In this document: positions 47,219 to 55,245 of the stretch, piece after piece | Layout of the letters: each line of letters begins with the position of its first letter | Position numbering within the stretch: the first letter of the stretch is position 1 | Assembly (NCBI RefSeq): GCF_035593305.1 | Contig: NZ_CP141615.1 | Span: 992,001 to 1,056,000, forward strand | Reading direction: 5' to 3' | Length of the DNA: 64,000 nucleotides | Origin: Limnochorda sp. L945t | Lineage (GTDB): Bacteria > Bacillota > Limnochordia > Limnochordales > Geochordaceae | Translations under genes and position numbers: made by a program | The notes under the pieces: generated by a model | Told to the model about the DNA's origin: nothing | The model's database searches: none | What the model saw: the letters and a program-made list of their open reading frames with translations, nothing else

Positions 47219-47466
47219 GGGAAGGAACGGGCGAGGACTCGCTGACCTTCGAGGAGGCCCTCGAGCGATTGGAACAGGCCGTGGAGCGCTTGGAGTCCGG
47301 GGAGCTGACCCTCGAGCAAGCGCTGGAGGCCTATGAAGAGGGTGTGCGCATGGCGCGTATCTGCGCCCAGCGCCTGCAAGCGGCGGAGGCCAGGCTCCTG
47401 GTGCTCTCCCAGCAGCAAGGGCGCGACGTCGCCGTCCCTCTGGAAGACGAAGAGGAGAAACGATGA
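47215..47466 (+). CDS. xseB: exodeoxyribonuclease VII small subunit
   Basis: 83-residue helical partner of XseA. The family core LTFEEALERLEQAVERLESGEL and LEQALEAYEEGVRMARICAQRLQAAEARL is complete. It overlaps xseA by 4 bp (ATGA) and ispA by 4 bp (ATGA), so all three are likely translated in a coupled manner. Confidence 0.95.
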   Translation: MREGTGEDSLTFEEALERLEQAVERLESGELTLEQALEAYEEGVRMARICAQRLQAAEARLLVLSQQQGRDVAVPLEDEEEKR

Positions 47467-48377
47467 GAGCCGCCCCCCTTCCGGGCCGCGCCGCGGCGGG
47501 CGCCGCTTACCTGGAGCGATGGGCCCCGCCTGTGGACGGGGAGCTGGACCGCCTGCTCCCGGCCGAGTCCGAGGAACCTTCCGTGCTCCACCGGGCGATG
47601 CGCTACTCGGCCCTGGCGCCGGGGAAGAGGGTCCGGGGGGTCATGGCGGTGGCCGCCTGCGAGGCGACCGGGGGCGAGCCGCGCTCGGCCCTCCCCCTGG
47701 CGGCGGCGCTGGAGATGATCCACACCTATTCGCTGATCCACGACGACCTGCCGGCGATGGACGACGACGACTGGCGGCGGGGCCAGCCCAGCTGCCATCG
47801 GGCCTTCGGGGAAGGGACGGCCATCCTGGCGGGCGATGCCTTGCAGAGCCTGGCGTTCGAGGTGCTGGCGAGCCTGCCCGAGCGGAGCGGGGTGAGTGCC
47901 CAGACGGCGCTCGCCATCGTTCACCAGGTGGCGCTGGCCGTCGGGAGCCGGGGCATGGCGGGCGGGCAGGCGGAGGACCTGCAGGCGATGGGTGAAACGG
48001 GCGGGCCGGTGCCGGCCGAGCGGCTGTGGAGCATCCACCGGCGAAAGACGGCGGCACTGCTGAGGGCCTCGGTGGTGGCCGGCGGGCTGCTGGGCGTCGA
48101 CGGAGGCCCGCAGGCTTTGGACGGCGCCGTCGTGCGGGCCCTCGGGGAGTTCGGCGAGGCGGTGGGCCGGGCGTTTCAGATCGTCGACGACGTGCTGGAC
48201 GTGGAGGCGGATCCCCGAGAACAGCGGGTGAGCGCGGCCGCGGTACTGGGGAAGGAAGGGGCGCTGCGGGAGGCCGAACGCCTCACCCGGGTCGCGCTGG
48301 AAGCGCTCGAGCCGCTCGGGCCCAAGGCCGGGCCCTTGCGGGACCTCGGCCGGTTTTTGTGCGAACGAACGGTGTGA
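47463..48377 (+). CDS. ispA: farnesyl/geranyl diphosphate synthase (polyprenyl synthetase)
   Basis: Condenses IPP with allylic diphosphates. The first Asp-rich motif is IHDDLPAMDDDDWRRG and the second QIVDDVLDVEADP; KRVRGVMAVAACEATGG and the HRKKT-like HRRKTAALLRASV block are also present. 304 residues is typical of IspA. The ATG overlaps xseB. It is the last protein gene before the noncoding RNA, and the RNA's -10 element overlaps its stop codon. Confidence 0.94.
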   Translation: MRAAPLPGRAAAGAAYLERWAPPVDGELDRLLPAESEEPSVLHRAMRYSALAPGKRVRGVMAVAACEATGGEPRSALPLAAALEMIHTYSLIHDDLPAMDDDDWRRGQPSCHRAFGEGTAILAGDALQSLAFEVLASLPERSGVSAQTALAIVHQVALAVGSRGMAGGQAEDLQAMGETGGPVPAERLWSIHRRKTAALLRASVVAGGLLGVDGGPQALDGAVVRALGEFGEAVGRAFQIVDDVLDVEADPREQRVSAAAVLGKEGALREAERLTRVALEALEPLGPKAGPLRDLGRFLCERTV

Positions 48378-48383
48378 TATACT
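48375..48383 (+). promoter_or_regulatory. extended -10 promoter of the large noncoding RNA
   Basis: TGA TATACT (TATACT at 48378-48383) overlaps the ispA stop. T-rich TTTTGT at 48355-48360 lies 17 bases upstream as a weak -35. The predicted transcript starts near 48390. Confidence 0.55.
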
Positions 48384-48389
48384 GGGGGT

Positions 48390-49050
48390 GCCCCGAAACG
48401 GTGGGTGGCGCAGTATCCTAGTCGGAGCACCTGCTCCTGAGGACGGGCCTAAAAATCCGTCGAGGGCACATCGATGAAGTCCCTGGTGGCGGCTTTGGAC
48501 GCCCAGTCCGGGGTGGCTGCTGGGGGTTAAGGTCGTGGGGCGATCTGCAACGGCATGCAGGCGTGGACCCTGCGACCGCGGAGACCCACGCTCGTGGGGC
48601 GCCCGCCAGATCCGAGTCGGGCCGGGCAAACTACGACGTGGGCTGAACCTGCACGCGGTGCTGCGCACGAGGACCTGGAAGGTGCCGGGTGCCTGCGCTG
48701 GGTGCAGCGTAGCCTGCCTTGAGCCGCCGAAGCGGGATGGCTGGTCCTTCCCATCGTACTCCCCAAGGGCCCGGGCCGTACGGTGGTAGCAGCCTGAAAG
48801 CTCCGGGGCAAAAGAGGCTAGGGGACAGTGTGCTGCGTCGAGGAAAACTCCTAGGCTGTCCTCGCCGAGCGAGGGGCGCTCTGGGGATTGCAGTGTGGTC
48901 TAAGTGGCAATCCAGCCCTGCCGACGGTGACGCGGCAGTGTGGCCGGAAAGGGGAAACCGCCGGGCCGGCGACGGCCCGGAGGGCCGCAGGGAAAACCTG
49001 CTGGACCTCAAGCCACAATATTTACTCAGAGCGCTGCCACCCCCGTGGGG
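48390..49050 (+). ncRNA. OLE (ornate, large, extremophilic) RNA candidate
   Basis: About 660 bases between ispA and an OapA-like gene hold no convincing protein but many perfect hairpins: CCGGGCC/GGCCCGG (48961-48967 with 48974-48980) and GGATTGC/GCAATCC (48885-48891 with 48907-48913), plus GCGTGG/CCACGC pairing near 48572-48595. A possible terminal helix pairs 48403-48409 (GGGTGGC) with 49036-49042 (GCCACCC). OLE RNA is a roughly 600-nt RNA of anaerobic or extremophilic Firmicutes that lies in this ispA neighbourhood, binds the membrane protein OapA and localises to the membrane. Identification rests on context, length and structure, not on an alignment. Ends are estimates. Confidence 0.82.
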
Positions 49051-49076
49051 CCTCCGTATAGCTCCAATGGTCGAGC

Positions 49077-49124
49077 AAACGGCGACGACTCCGGTGCCGG
49101 GAGGCATCCGGACCGTCGCCGTTT
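49077..49124 (+). other. long inverted repeat between the OLE RNA and oapA
   Basis: AAACGGCGACG (49077-49087) and CGTCGCCGTTT (49114-49124) are perfect 11-base reverse complements around a 26-base, partly self-complementary loop. The strong stem ends in GTTTCG with no longer T-run. It could separate the RNA from oapA as a terminator or be a processing site or attenuator. Confidence 0.6.
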
Positions 49125-49175
49125 CGTAGGCGGGCGCACGGGCGAAAGCCGCGCGCCCTGAAGGAGGAGCATCGC

Positions 49176-49817
49176 ATTCCATCCGTGGGGGCGACCAACG
49201 GCAGGCGCCCGCTGCGAAGGTTTTTCAGCATCGGCCTGACCACCGCTGCCATCTCCGCCGTCCTTTCCATCTCGTCGAGCGGGGCGGCCAGCACGTTGGG
49301 GGTCGCGGCAGCCGTTGGGGCGCTGCTCCTGGTCATCGCCACGGGCATCCTCTTCGACGTGATCGGAGTCGCGGCCACCGCGGCGAGCGAGCGCAACTTC
49401 CACGCCATGGCCGCCGACAAGGTGCCGGGCGCGCCCCAGGCGATCTGGATCGTCCGCAACGCGGACCGGGTGGCCAACTTTGCCAACGACGTCATGGGAG
49501 ACGTGGCGGGCACCCTCTCGGGCGCCCTTGGCGCCGCGATCGTCGCCCAGCTCGTGCCCGGCGGGCCGCGCCTGCAGGAGCTCTGGGGAACGGCGGCCAT
49601 CGTCGCCGGCATCTCGGGGCTGACCGTGGGGGGCAAGGCGGCTTTCAAGGCGTTCGCCATCGGCCAGGCGGAGGCGATCGTCTTTCGCATGGGACGGTTG
49701 CTGGCCTCGCTGGAGCGATTGGCGGGCCGCTCCTTCGTCACGGGCGTAGGGCCGGCTCGCGCCTCCGCCTCGGCCCGCAGGCCGCGCGTGGCGGCGGGAG
49801 GGCGAGGCCGCCAGTGA
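49176..49817 (+). CDS. oapA: OapA, OLE-associated membrane protein
   Basis: Predicted membrane protein of about 210 residues with four hydrophobic segments: TTAAISAVLSISSSGAAS, GALLLVIATGILFDVIG, VAGTLSGALGAAIVAQL and AAIVAGISGLTVGGKAA. The segments GILFDVIGVAATAA, FHAMAADKVPGAPQA and NADRVANFANDVMGDVAGTLSGA match my memory of OapA (DUF21-related), the protein that holds OLE RNA at the membrane. A good AAGGAGG (49161-49167) sits 8 bases before an in-frame ATT at 49176; the first standard start, GTG 49185, is 17 bases away. I therefore list ATT. The last 30 residues are Arg/Ala-rich. Confidence 0.85.
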   Translation: MPSVGATNGRRPLRRFFSIGLTTAAISAVLSISSSGAASTLGVAAAVGALLLVIATGILFDVIGVAATAASERNFHAMAADKVPGAPQAIWIVRNADRVANFANDVMGDVAGTLSGALGAAIVAQLVPGGPRLQELWGTAAIVAGISGLTVGGKAAFKAFAIGQAEAIVFRMGRLLASLERLAGRSFVTGVGPARASASARRPRVAAGGRGRQ

Positions 49818-49828
49818 AGGGGCACAGC

Positions 49829-50698
49829 ATGGCGGGCAAGCCGGTGAAGCATCCCCGCGCCGACCAGGCGCTGGTGGAGCAGGCGCTGGCCAGGAGCCGG
49901 GAGGAGGCCCGGCAGCTGATCCTGATGGGAGCGGTGAGGGCCGGCGAGCAGGTGATCTCGCGCCCGGGCCAGCGCATCGACCCCGGCGTGAGGCTGGAGG
50001 TGGCCGGACCTCGCAACCCGTACGTGAGCCGCGGCGGGCTCAAGCTCCAGCGAGTGCTGGAGGAAGTGCCGGTACCGGTAGAGGGCGCGGTCTGCATGGA
50101 CGTGGGCGCTTCGACCGGCGGGTTCACCGACTGCTTGCTGCGACACGGGGCGCGCAAGGTCTACGCGGTGGACGTGGGTTACGGGCAGCTGGCCTGGAAG
50201 CTCCGCAACGATCCGAGGGTGGTGGTGCTGGAGCGCACCAACATTCGGTACCTGCCCCCGGAGCGGATCGGCGAGCCGCTGGACGTGATCACCGTCGACA
50301 CCTCGTTCATCTCCGTCACCCTGTTCCTGGCAAAGCTGCGGGCAATGCTCCGCCCGGAGGGATGGGCGGTGGTCCTGGTGAAGCCTCAGTTCGAGGCCGG
50401 GCGTGCGCAGGTGAAGCGGGGCGGGGTCGTGAAGGACCCCGGCGTGCATCGCCAGGTGCTGGAAAAGGTGGCGAGCTCGGCGGTCGAGGCAGGCTTTCGG
50501 GTCGAGGCCGTGCTGAGGAGCCCGCTTCTGGGCCCCAAGGGCAACCTGGAGTTTTTCGAGGTGCTGCGGCCGCTGGCTTCGAGAGGGAGCGCGGGCGTGG
50601 CGACCGGAGCGGCCACCGTCGACGCCATGATCGAGAGGGCGCTCGCCGAGCCTGCGCCGCGTCAGGAGGAGGCGGGGCAGCCACGGTCCGGAAGCTGA
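49829..50698 (+). CDS. tlyA: TlyA family rRNA (cytidine-2'-O)-methyltransferase
   Basis: An N-terminal S4 RNA-binding domain (RADQALVEQALARSREEARQ) is followed by an FtsJ/RrmJ-like methyltransferase fold: SAM motif MDVGASTGGFTDCLLRHGA, VYAVDVGYGQLAWKL, VVVLERTNIRYL, DVITVDTSFISVTL and the VKPQFEAGR block. 289 residues. ATG 49829 follows AAGGGG by 6 bases; a GTG at 49814 overlapping the oapA stop is an alternative. It follows the OLE-oapA pair as in other Firmicutes, but without dxs between. Confidence 0.93.
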   Translation: MAGKPVKHPRADQALVEQALARSREEARQLILMGAVRAGEQVISRPGQRIDPGVRLEVAGPRNPYVSRGGLKLQRVLEEVPVPVEGAVCMDVGASTGGFTDCLLRHGARKVYAVDVGYGQLAWKLRNDPRVVVLERTNIRYLPPERIGEPLDVITVDTSFISVTLFLAKLRAMLRPEGWAVVLVKPQFEAGRAQVKRGGVVKDPGVHRQVLEKVASSAVEAGFRVEAVLRSPLLGPKGNLEFFEVLRPLASRGSAGVATGAATVDAMIERALAEPAPRQEEAGQPRSGS

Positions 50699-51543
50699 TA
50701 CTGGCGCCTCACCGGGAAAAGCCCCAGGCGCTGAGGCTCGCCCTGGAACTGGTGGCGCCACTGAAGGCCCTGCACGCCGACGTCTACCTGGAGCGAGCCG
50801 CCGCCGAGGCTACCGGACGGCAGGATCTGGCCTGGCCGGGCGCGGACTGGCACGGGGCCGACGTGGTCGTGGTCTTCGGCGGGGACGGGGCGTTGCTCCA
50901 CGCGGCGCGCCAGGCGGCGCCCCAGGGCGTGCCTGTGCTGGGCGTCAACGTGGGGCGCCTCGGTTTCCTGGCCGAGGTGGAGGCGTCCGAGTTTCCGTCC
51001 ATGCTGGGCCGGCTGGTGCAGGGAGGTTTCGGCGTCGAGGAGCGCATGATGGTGGAGGCGGAGCTGATCAGGGCCGAAGGCCACGGTACCCACCGGTGGC
51101 TGGCCCTCAACGACGTGGTGGTGGCCCGCACCACCTACTCGCGCATCACGCGCCTGGAGGCGCGGGTCACGAACGACGTCATCGGGGCCTTCCCGGCCGA
51201 CGGGCTCATCGTGGCGACGCCCACCGGCTCGACCGCCTACTCGCTGTCCGCGGGCGGGCCCATCGTGCATCCGCTCCTGGACTGCTTCGTCATCACCCCC
51301 ATCTGTCCCCACTCCCTGGTGGCCCGTCCCGTGGTCATCCGGCCGGAGGAGACCATTACCGTGCTGGCCCACGGCCCCAGCGAAGATCTCGTGCTGACCG
51401 TCGACGGCCAGCTCAGCGAACCCATGCATCCGGAAGACGAGGTGGTGGTCCGGCGAGCTCCGTTCCGGGCGCGGCTCGTGCGGCTGTCGGGGCGCTCCCC
51501 GTACGCGGTGCTCCGGCAGCGGCTCAGCCATCCCGAGGTGTGA
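50683..51543 (+). CDS. nadK: NAD kinase (non-standard start likely)
   Basis: Phosphorylates NAD to NADP. Signature blocks are VFGGDGALLHAAR, VLGVNVGRLGFLAEV, LNDVVVART and ATPTGSTAYSLSAGGPIVHP. The conserved N-terminal strand (KLILAPHREKPQALRLA) begins near 50689, but no ATG, GTG or TTG exists between 50362 and there. The next in-frame GTG (50752) would delete it. I list ACG 50683, 10 bases after AGGAGG (50667-50672), as the best guess; CTG 50695 is another. An ATG at 50362 would add over 100 residues lying under tlyA. 286 residues fits the family. Confidence 0.88.
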   Translation, partial: TVRKLILAPHREKPQALRLALELVAPLKALHADVYLERAAAEATGRQDLAWPGADWHGADVVVVFGGDGALLHAARQAAPQGVPVLGVNVGRLGFLAEVEASEFPSMLGRLVQGGFGVEERMMVEAELIRAEGHGTHRWLALNDVVVARTTYSRITRLEARVTNDVIGAFPADGLIVATPTGSTAYSLSAGGPIVHPLLDCFVITPICPHSLVARPVVIRPEETITVLAHGPSEDLVLTVDGQLSEPMHPEDEVVVRRAPFRARLVRLSGRSPYAVLRQRLSHPEV

Positions 51544-51555
51544 CGCCGGGTCCCG

Positions 51556-52026
51556 ATGAAAGCACGGCGCCAGTCGGCCATCCTTCGGATCGTCCGTGAC
51601 GTGCCCGTCCAGACGCAGGAGGAGATCCTCGACCACCTGCGCCGGCAGGGCATCGTCGCCACCCAGGCCACCATTTCCCGGGACATCAAGGAGTTGCGCC
51701 TGGTGAAGGTGCCCACCCAGGACGGTCGCTACCGCTACGCGCAGGCGAGCGAGCCCGACCTGGCAGAGCGGCTCGCCCGAGCTCGGCGGGCGCTCCGGGA
51801 GTACGTGGTCCACGTGGAGGCGGCGGGGCACATCGTGCTGTTGCGCACGCTGTCCGGGACGGCCAACGCCGTGGCCGCCGCCCTGGACGCGCTCGACTGG
51901 CCCGAGGTGATCGGCACCATCGCCGGCGACGACGCCATTTTGATCATCGTGCGGCCCCGCCGGCACGCCGAAACCCTGGATCCCAACGCCGAGCAGGTCG
52001 TGCAGCGCATCTCGCAACTGCGGTGA
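51556..52026 (+). CDS. argR: arginine repressor ArgR/AhrC family
   Basis: Transcriptional regulator of arginine metabolism. Winged-helix N-domain with RQSAILRIVRD, TQEEILDHLRRQG and VTQATISRDIKELRLVKV (here ATQATISRDIKEL), and a C-terminal arginine-binding trimer domain with GTANAVAAALDALDWPEVIGTIAGDDAIL. 156 residues is usual. ATG 51556 follows nadK by 12 bases. The nadK-argR-recN order is conserved in Firmicutes. Confidence 0.94.
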   Translation: MKARRQSAILRIVRDVPVQTQEEILDHLRRQGIVATQATISRDIKELRLVKVPTQDGRYRYAQASEPDLAERLARARRALREYVVHVEAAGHIVLLRTLSGTANAVAAALDALDWPEVIGTIAGDDAILIIVRPRRHAETLDPNAEQVVQRISQLR

Positions 52027-52056
52027 GCGTCCATGGGTCAGTACGGAGAGAGTGCG

Positions 52057-53760
52057 ATGCTCGCAGAGCTCAACGTGGAAAACGTCGCCCTCATCGAGAA
52101 GAGCCGGCTCTCCCTGGGGCCGGGGTTCAACGTCCTGACGGGCGAGACGGGGGCCGGGAAGTCCCTCGTGCTGGATGCCCTGGGGATGGTCATCGGGCAG
52201 CGGGCAGGGGCCGACCTCATCCGCACGGGCGCGCAGGCGGCCCGGGTCGAGGCCCTGTTCGAGGTGCCCGCCTCTTCGGGGGTGGCGCAGGCGCTGGAGG
52301 CGGCCGGTTACCCACCGGAAGACGGCCAGCTGCTGCTGGCCCGAGAGATTCACCGTTCGGGACGGAACCGCTGCCGCATCAACGGGCGCCCGGCGACCGT
52401 CGGGGAACTGGCCCGGCTCGGCGCGCTGCTGGTGGACGTGCAGACCCAGCACGAAAGCCAGCGCCTCATGCTGGCTTCGGTCCAGCTCCAGCTGCTCGAC
52501 GCCTTTGCCGGCCCGGACGTGCTGGAGCTGGCAGGCCGGGTGGCGGACCTGTGGGGCCGGTGGAGCGCGGCCCGCTCCGAGCTCGAGCAGCTGCGCACCC
52601 GGGAACGGGAGCGGCTGCACGAGATCGACCTGCTGCGCTTCCAGATCCAGGAGATCGACGCCGCGGCCCTCCGCCCCGGCGAGGAAGAGGCGCTCATGGA
52701 CGAGCACTCGCGGCTCGCTCATGCCGTCCAGCTCCAACAGCTGTTGGGCGAGGCGCTGGAGCACCTGGGGGCAGGCGCTTCGTCCGGGGCGGACGTGGGG
52801 GCGCTGGCGCTGTCGGGGATGGCCCAGCGCCTCGTGCAGCAGGCAGCCTCGCTCGACCGGGCCCTCGAGCCGATCGGCCGCGAGCTTCTCGCCTGCACCG
52901 AGCAGCTCGGGGAGCTGGCGCGCGCGATGCGCCGCCACCTGGATCAATACGAAGTCAGGCCCGACCGCCTCCAAGAGGTAGTAGAACGCCTGGAGCTGAT
53001 CGACCGGCTCAAGCGCAAGTACGGCAACTCCGTCCGGGCGGTGCTGGAGTACGCGGACGCCGCCCGGCGCAAGCTCGAGGCTCTGGAGAGCGAGGGCAGC
53101 CGCGCCGGGCAGCTGCAGGCGGCGGTCGAGGAACTCGGGACGCGCTACGAGCAAGCGGCCGCCGAGCTCAGCCGGCGCCGCCAGGAGGCGGCGCAGAGGC
53201 TGTCGCGAGCGGTCGAGCGGGAGCTCGGGGAGCTCGCCATGCCCCGGGCGCGCTTCGAGGTGGCGGTCGCGCCTGACCAGCAGCCCGGCCCTTCGGGGCG
53301 CGACGGCGTGACCTTCCACTTCTCCGCCAACCCGGGCGAAGCGCTTCGGCCTCTGGCCAGGGTGGCGTCGGGCGGCGAGCTGTCCCGCACCCTCCTCGCC
53401 TGCCAGAGTGTGCTGGCCCACGTGCAAGAGGTGCCGGTGCTGGTCTTCGACGAGCCCGATGCGGGGCTCGGCGGGCGGGCGGCGCAGGCGGTCGGCGAGC
53501 GGCTGGCCCGGCTGGGGAGGCTGCGCCAGGTGCTGGTGGTCACCCACCTCCCCCAGGTGGCAAGCATGGCGGACTTTCACATCCGGGTCGAGAAAGTCGA
53601 CCGGGACGGGCGAAGCCTCGTCCAGGTACGTCCTCTCTCTCCTGGGGAGAGAATCGAGGAACTCGCTCGCATGCTGGGCGGGTCGACGATCACCGACTCC
53701 GCCCGGGTGCATGCCGAAGAGCTCCTGCGCCTGGCAGGCCAAGCCAAAGCGGCCGGATGA
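52057..53760 (+). CDS. recN: DNA repair protein RecN
   Basis: SMC-like ATPase for double-strand break repair. Walker A is GETGAGKSLVLDAL near the N-terminus. A central coiled-coil (about 160-370) follows, then the signature VASGGELSRTLLA and Walker B VPVLVFDEPDAGLGG near the C-terminus. ATG 52057, 6 bases after GGAGAG, places the start just before LNVENVALIE and gives 567 residues; ATG 52033 lacks a ribosome site. Confidence 0.95.
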   Translation: MLAELNVENVALIEKSRLSLGPGFNVLTGETGAGKSLVLDALGMVIGQRAGADLIRTGAQAARVEALFEVPASSGVAQALEAAGYPPEDGQLLLAREIHRSGRNRCRINGRPATVGELARLGALLVDVQTQHESQRLMLASVQLQLLDAFAGPDVLELAGRVADLWGRWSAARSELEQLRTRERERLHEIDLLRFQIQEIDAAALRPGEEEALMDEHSRLAHAVQLQQLLGEALEHLGAGASSGADVGALALSGMAQRLVQQAASLDRALEPIGRELLACTEQLGELARAMRRHLDQYEVRPDRLQEVVERLELIDRLKRKYGNSVRAVLEYADAARRKLEALESEGSRAGQLQAAVEELGTRYEQAAAELSRRRQEAAQRLSRAVERELGELAMPRARFEVAVAPDQQPGPSGRDGVTFHFSANPGEALRPLARVASGGELSRTLLACQSVLAHVQEVPVLVFDEPDAGLGGRAAQAVGERLARLGRLRQVLVVTHLPQVASMADFHIRVEKVDRDGRSLVQVRPLSPGERIEELARMLGGSTITDSARVHAEELLRLAGQAKAAG

Positions 53761-53832
53761 GGCCTGACCGCCCACGCACTTACCCGCCGGGGGCCCGGTG
53801 CCTGCGGGGAAATTAGCCCGGAGGCGTCCGGG

Positions 53833-55197
53833 ATGGAAAGAGGCACCACCCTTCGGCAGCGCACCCGCGCACTGCTCTGGCCCTTGCTCCTGCTCCTCGG
53901 GCTGTCCGCTACGGGGCTTTTCAGCTGGCCCGGGCGCATTCGCGCCATCTCGGGGAACCCCGCGCTGTTGCCGGTGCCTCCCCCGGTCCGGGTCGCAGGC
54001 CCGGAGGACCGGGTCCTCATCAAACTCCACGACCGCCAGGGCGCCGTGGTGCAATTCGACCGCCCGGGCAGCGTGCGGCTGGAGCTCAGCCTGTTCGGGC
54101 TGTTTCCGTTGCCGCCCATGGTCGTGGACGTGGTGCCGCCCCTCGAGCTCGTGCCGGGCGGCCAGGCGATCGGGGTGTTGCTGGCGCCTCACGGCCTGGT
54201 GGTGGCGGAGATGGTGCCCGTGCGCGAGCCGTCCGGCCGGGTGCGCTACCCCGGGAAAGAGGCGGGGCTGCAGGCGGGAGACCTGCTGTTGGAGGCCGAC
54301 GGCCAGCTCCTGCGCCGCCCCGAGGACCTGACGCTCGCCATCCAGGGAGCTGGAAGCCGCGGGCGGCCGGTCGAGCTGCTGGTCGCGCGTGGCAATCACC
54401 GGTTCCGGACCAGCCTGCTTCCCTCTCCCATCCAGGAGGCCACGTCCCGGTCTGGCGGGCGTTCGCTGCGCAGCCGGGCCGGGTACACCGCCGGGGTGCG
54501 GTGGGTGGCAGGGCTCTTGGTGCGCGACACGGCCGCCGGCGTGGGGACGCTGACGTTCGTCGACCCTCGCACTCGCCGATTCGGAGCCCTCGGGCACATG
54601 ATCGTCGAAGCCGACCGCCGCCCGCTCGTGATGCCCGACGGGCGCATCGTACGGGCGGCGATCACCAGCGTGGCGGCCGGCATGCGAGGACGGCCGGGGG
54701 AGAAGGTGGGGGCGTTCGAGGACTCGCAGGGAGAGCTCGGCATCGTCGACCAGAACACGGCGGTGGGCATCTTCGGCCGGATTGTTCGGGATCCGCCCGC
54801 GGGGCTGGTCAACCGGCCGGTGCCGGTCGCCCTCGAGTCACAGGTGCGGGAAGGGCCGGCCACCATGCTCACCGTGCTGAGGGGCGAGCGGGTGGAGAGC
54901 TTCCAGATCGAGATCCTGCGCATCCGCACGCTGGGGGTGCCACCGTCGCAGCGCCTGGTCCTCCGGGTGACCGATCCGCGCCTGTTGGAGCAGGCGGGCG
55001 GCATCGTGCAGGGGATGAGCGGCAGCCCCATCCTGCAGGACGGCCATCTCGTGGGTGCCGTGACCCACGTGGCCATCCAGGAGCCGAGCCGGGGATTCGG
55101 GGTGCTGATGGAAGCCATGGCGGAAACCGCGGGGCTGTGGAAGGTTCCCGGAGGACAGGTGGGTCGGGCGGAGAACAAAGCTGACCGCGCCGCTTAG
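53833..55197 (+). CDS. spoIVB: SpoIVB serine peptidase
   Basis: Forespore protease that signals activation of pro-SigK processing in B. subtilis. An N-terminal helix (ALLWPLLLLLGLSATGLFSW), a PDZ domain (GKEAGLQAGDLLLEADGQLL) and an S55 peptidase domain with catalytic His in FGALGHMI and catalytic Ser in GMSGSPILQDGHLVGAVTHV. 454 residues is close to the family norm. ATG 53833. The recN-spoIVB-spo0A order is the standard one. Its pathway partner sigK is also in this window, about 24 kb away. Confidence 0.94.
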   Translation: MERGTTLRQRTRALLWPLLLLLGLSATGLFSWPGRIRAISGNPALLPVPPPVRVAGPEDRVLIKLHDRQGAVVQFDRPGSVRLELSLFGLFPLPPMVVDVVPPLELVPGGQAIGVLLAPHGLVVAEMVPVREPSGRVRYPGKEAGLQAGDLLLEADGQLLRRPEDLTLAIQGAGSRGRPVELLVARGNHRFRTSLLPSPIQEATSRSGGRSLRSRAGYTAGVRWVAGLLVRDTAAGVGTLTFVDPRTRRFGALGHMIVEADRRPLVMPDGRIVRAAITSVAAGMRGRPGEKVGAFEDSQGELGIVDQNTAVGIFGRIVRDPPAGLVNRPVPVALESQVREGPATMLTVLRGERVESFQIEILRIRTLGVPPSQRLVLRVTDPRLLEQAGGIVQGMSGSPILQDGHLVGAVTHVAIQEPSRGFGVLMEAMAETAGLWKVPGGQVGRAENKADRAA

Positions 55198-55245
55198 CAA
55201 ATGCCGGGCGCTTCGGTGAGTTCTCTCCACGAGGGGGGTCGAAGA

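Noticed and set aside
48719-49129. Short open frames within the 48.4-49.1 kb region on both strands (about 135 and 183 codons)
   Set aside because: They lack ribosome sites and recognisable domains, and lie in a strongly structured interval best explained as OLE RNA.
50662-54597. A 1311-codon open frame on the - strand across nadK-argR-recN-spoIVB
   Set aside because: It overlaps four clear + strand genes and has typical antisense-shadow composition.
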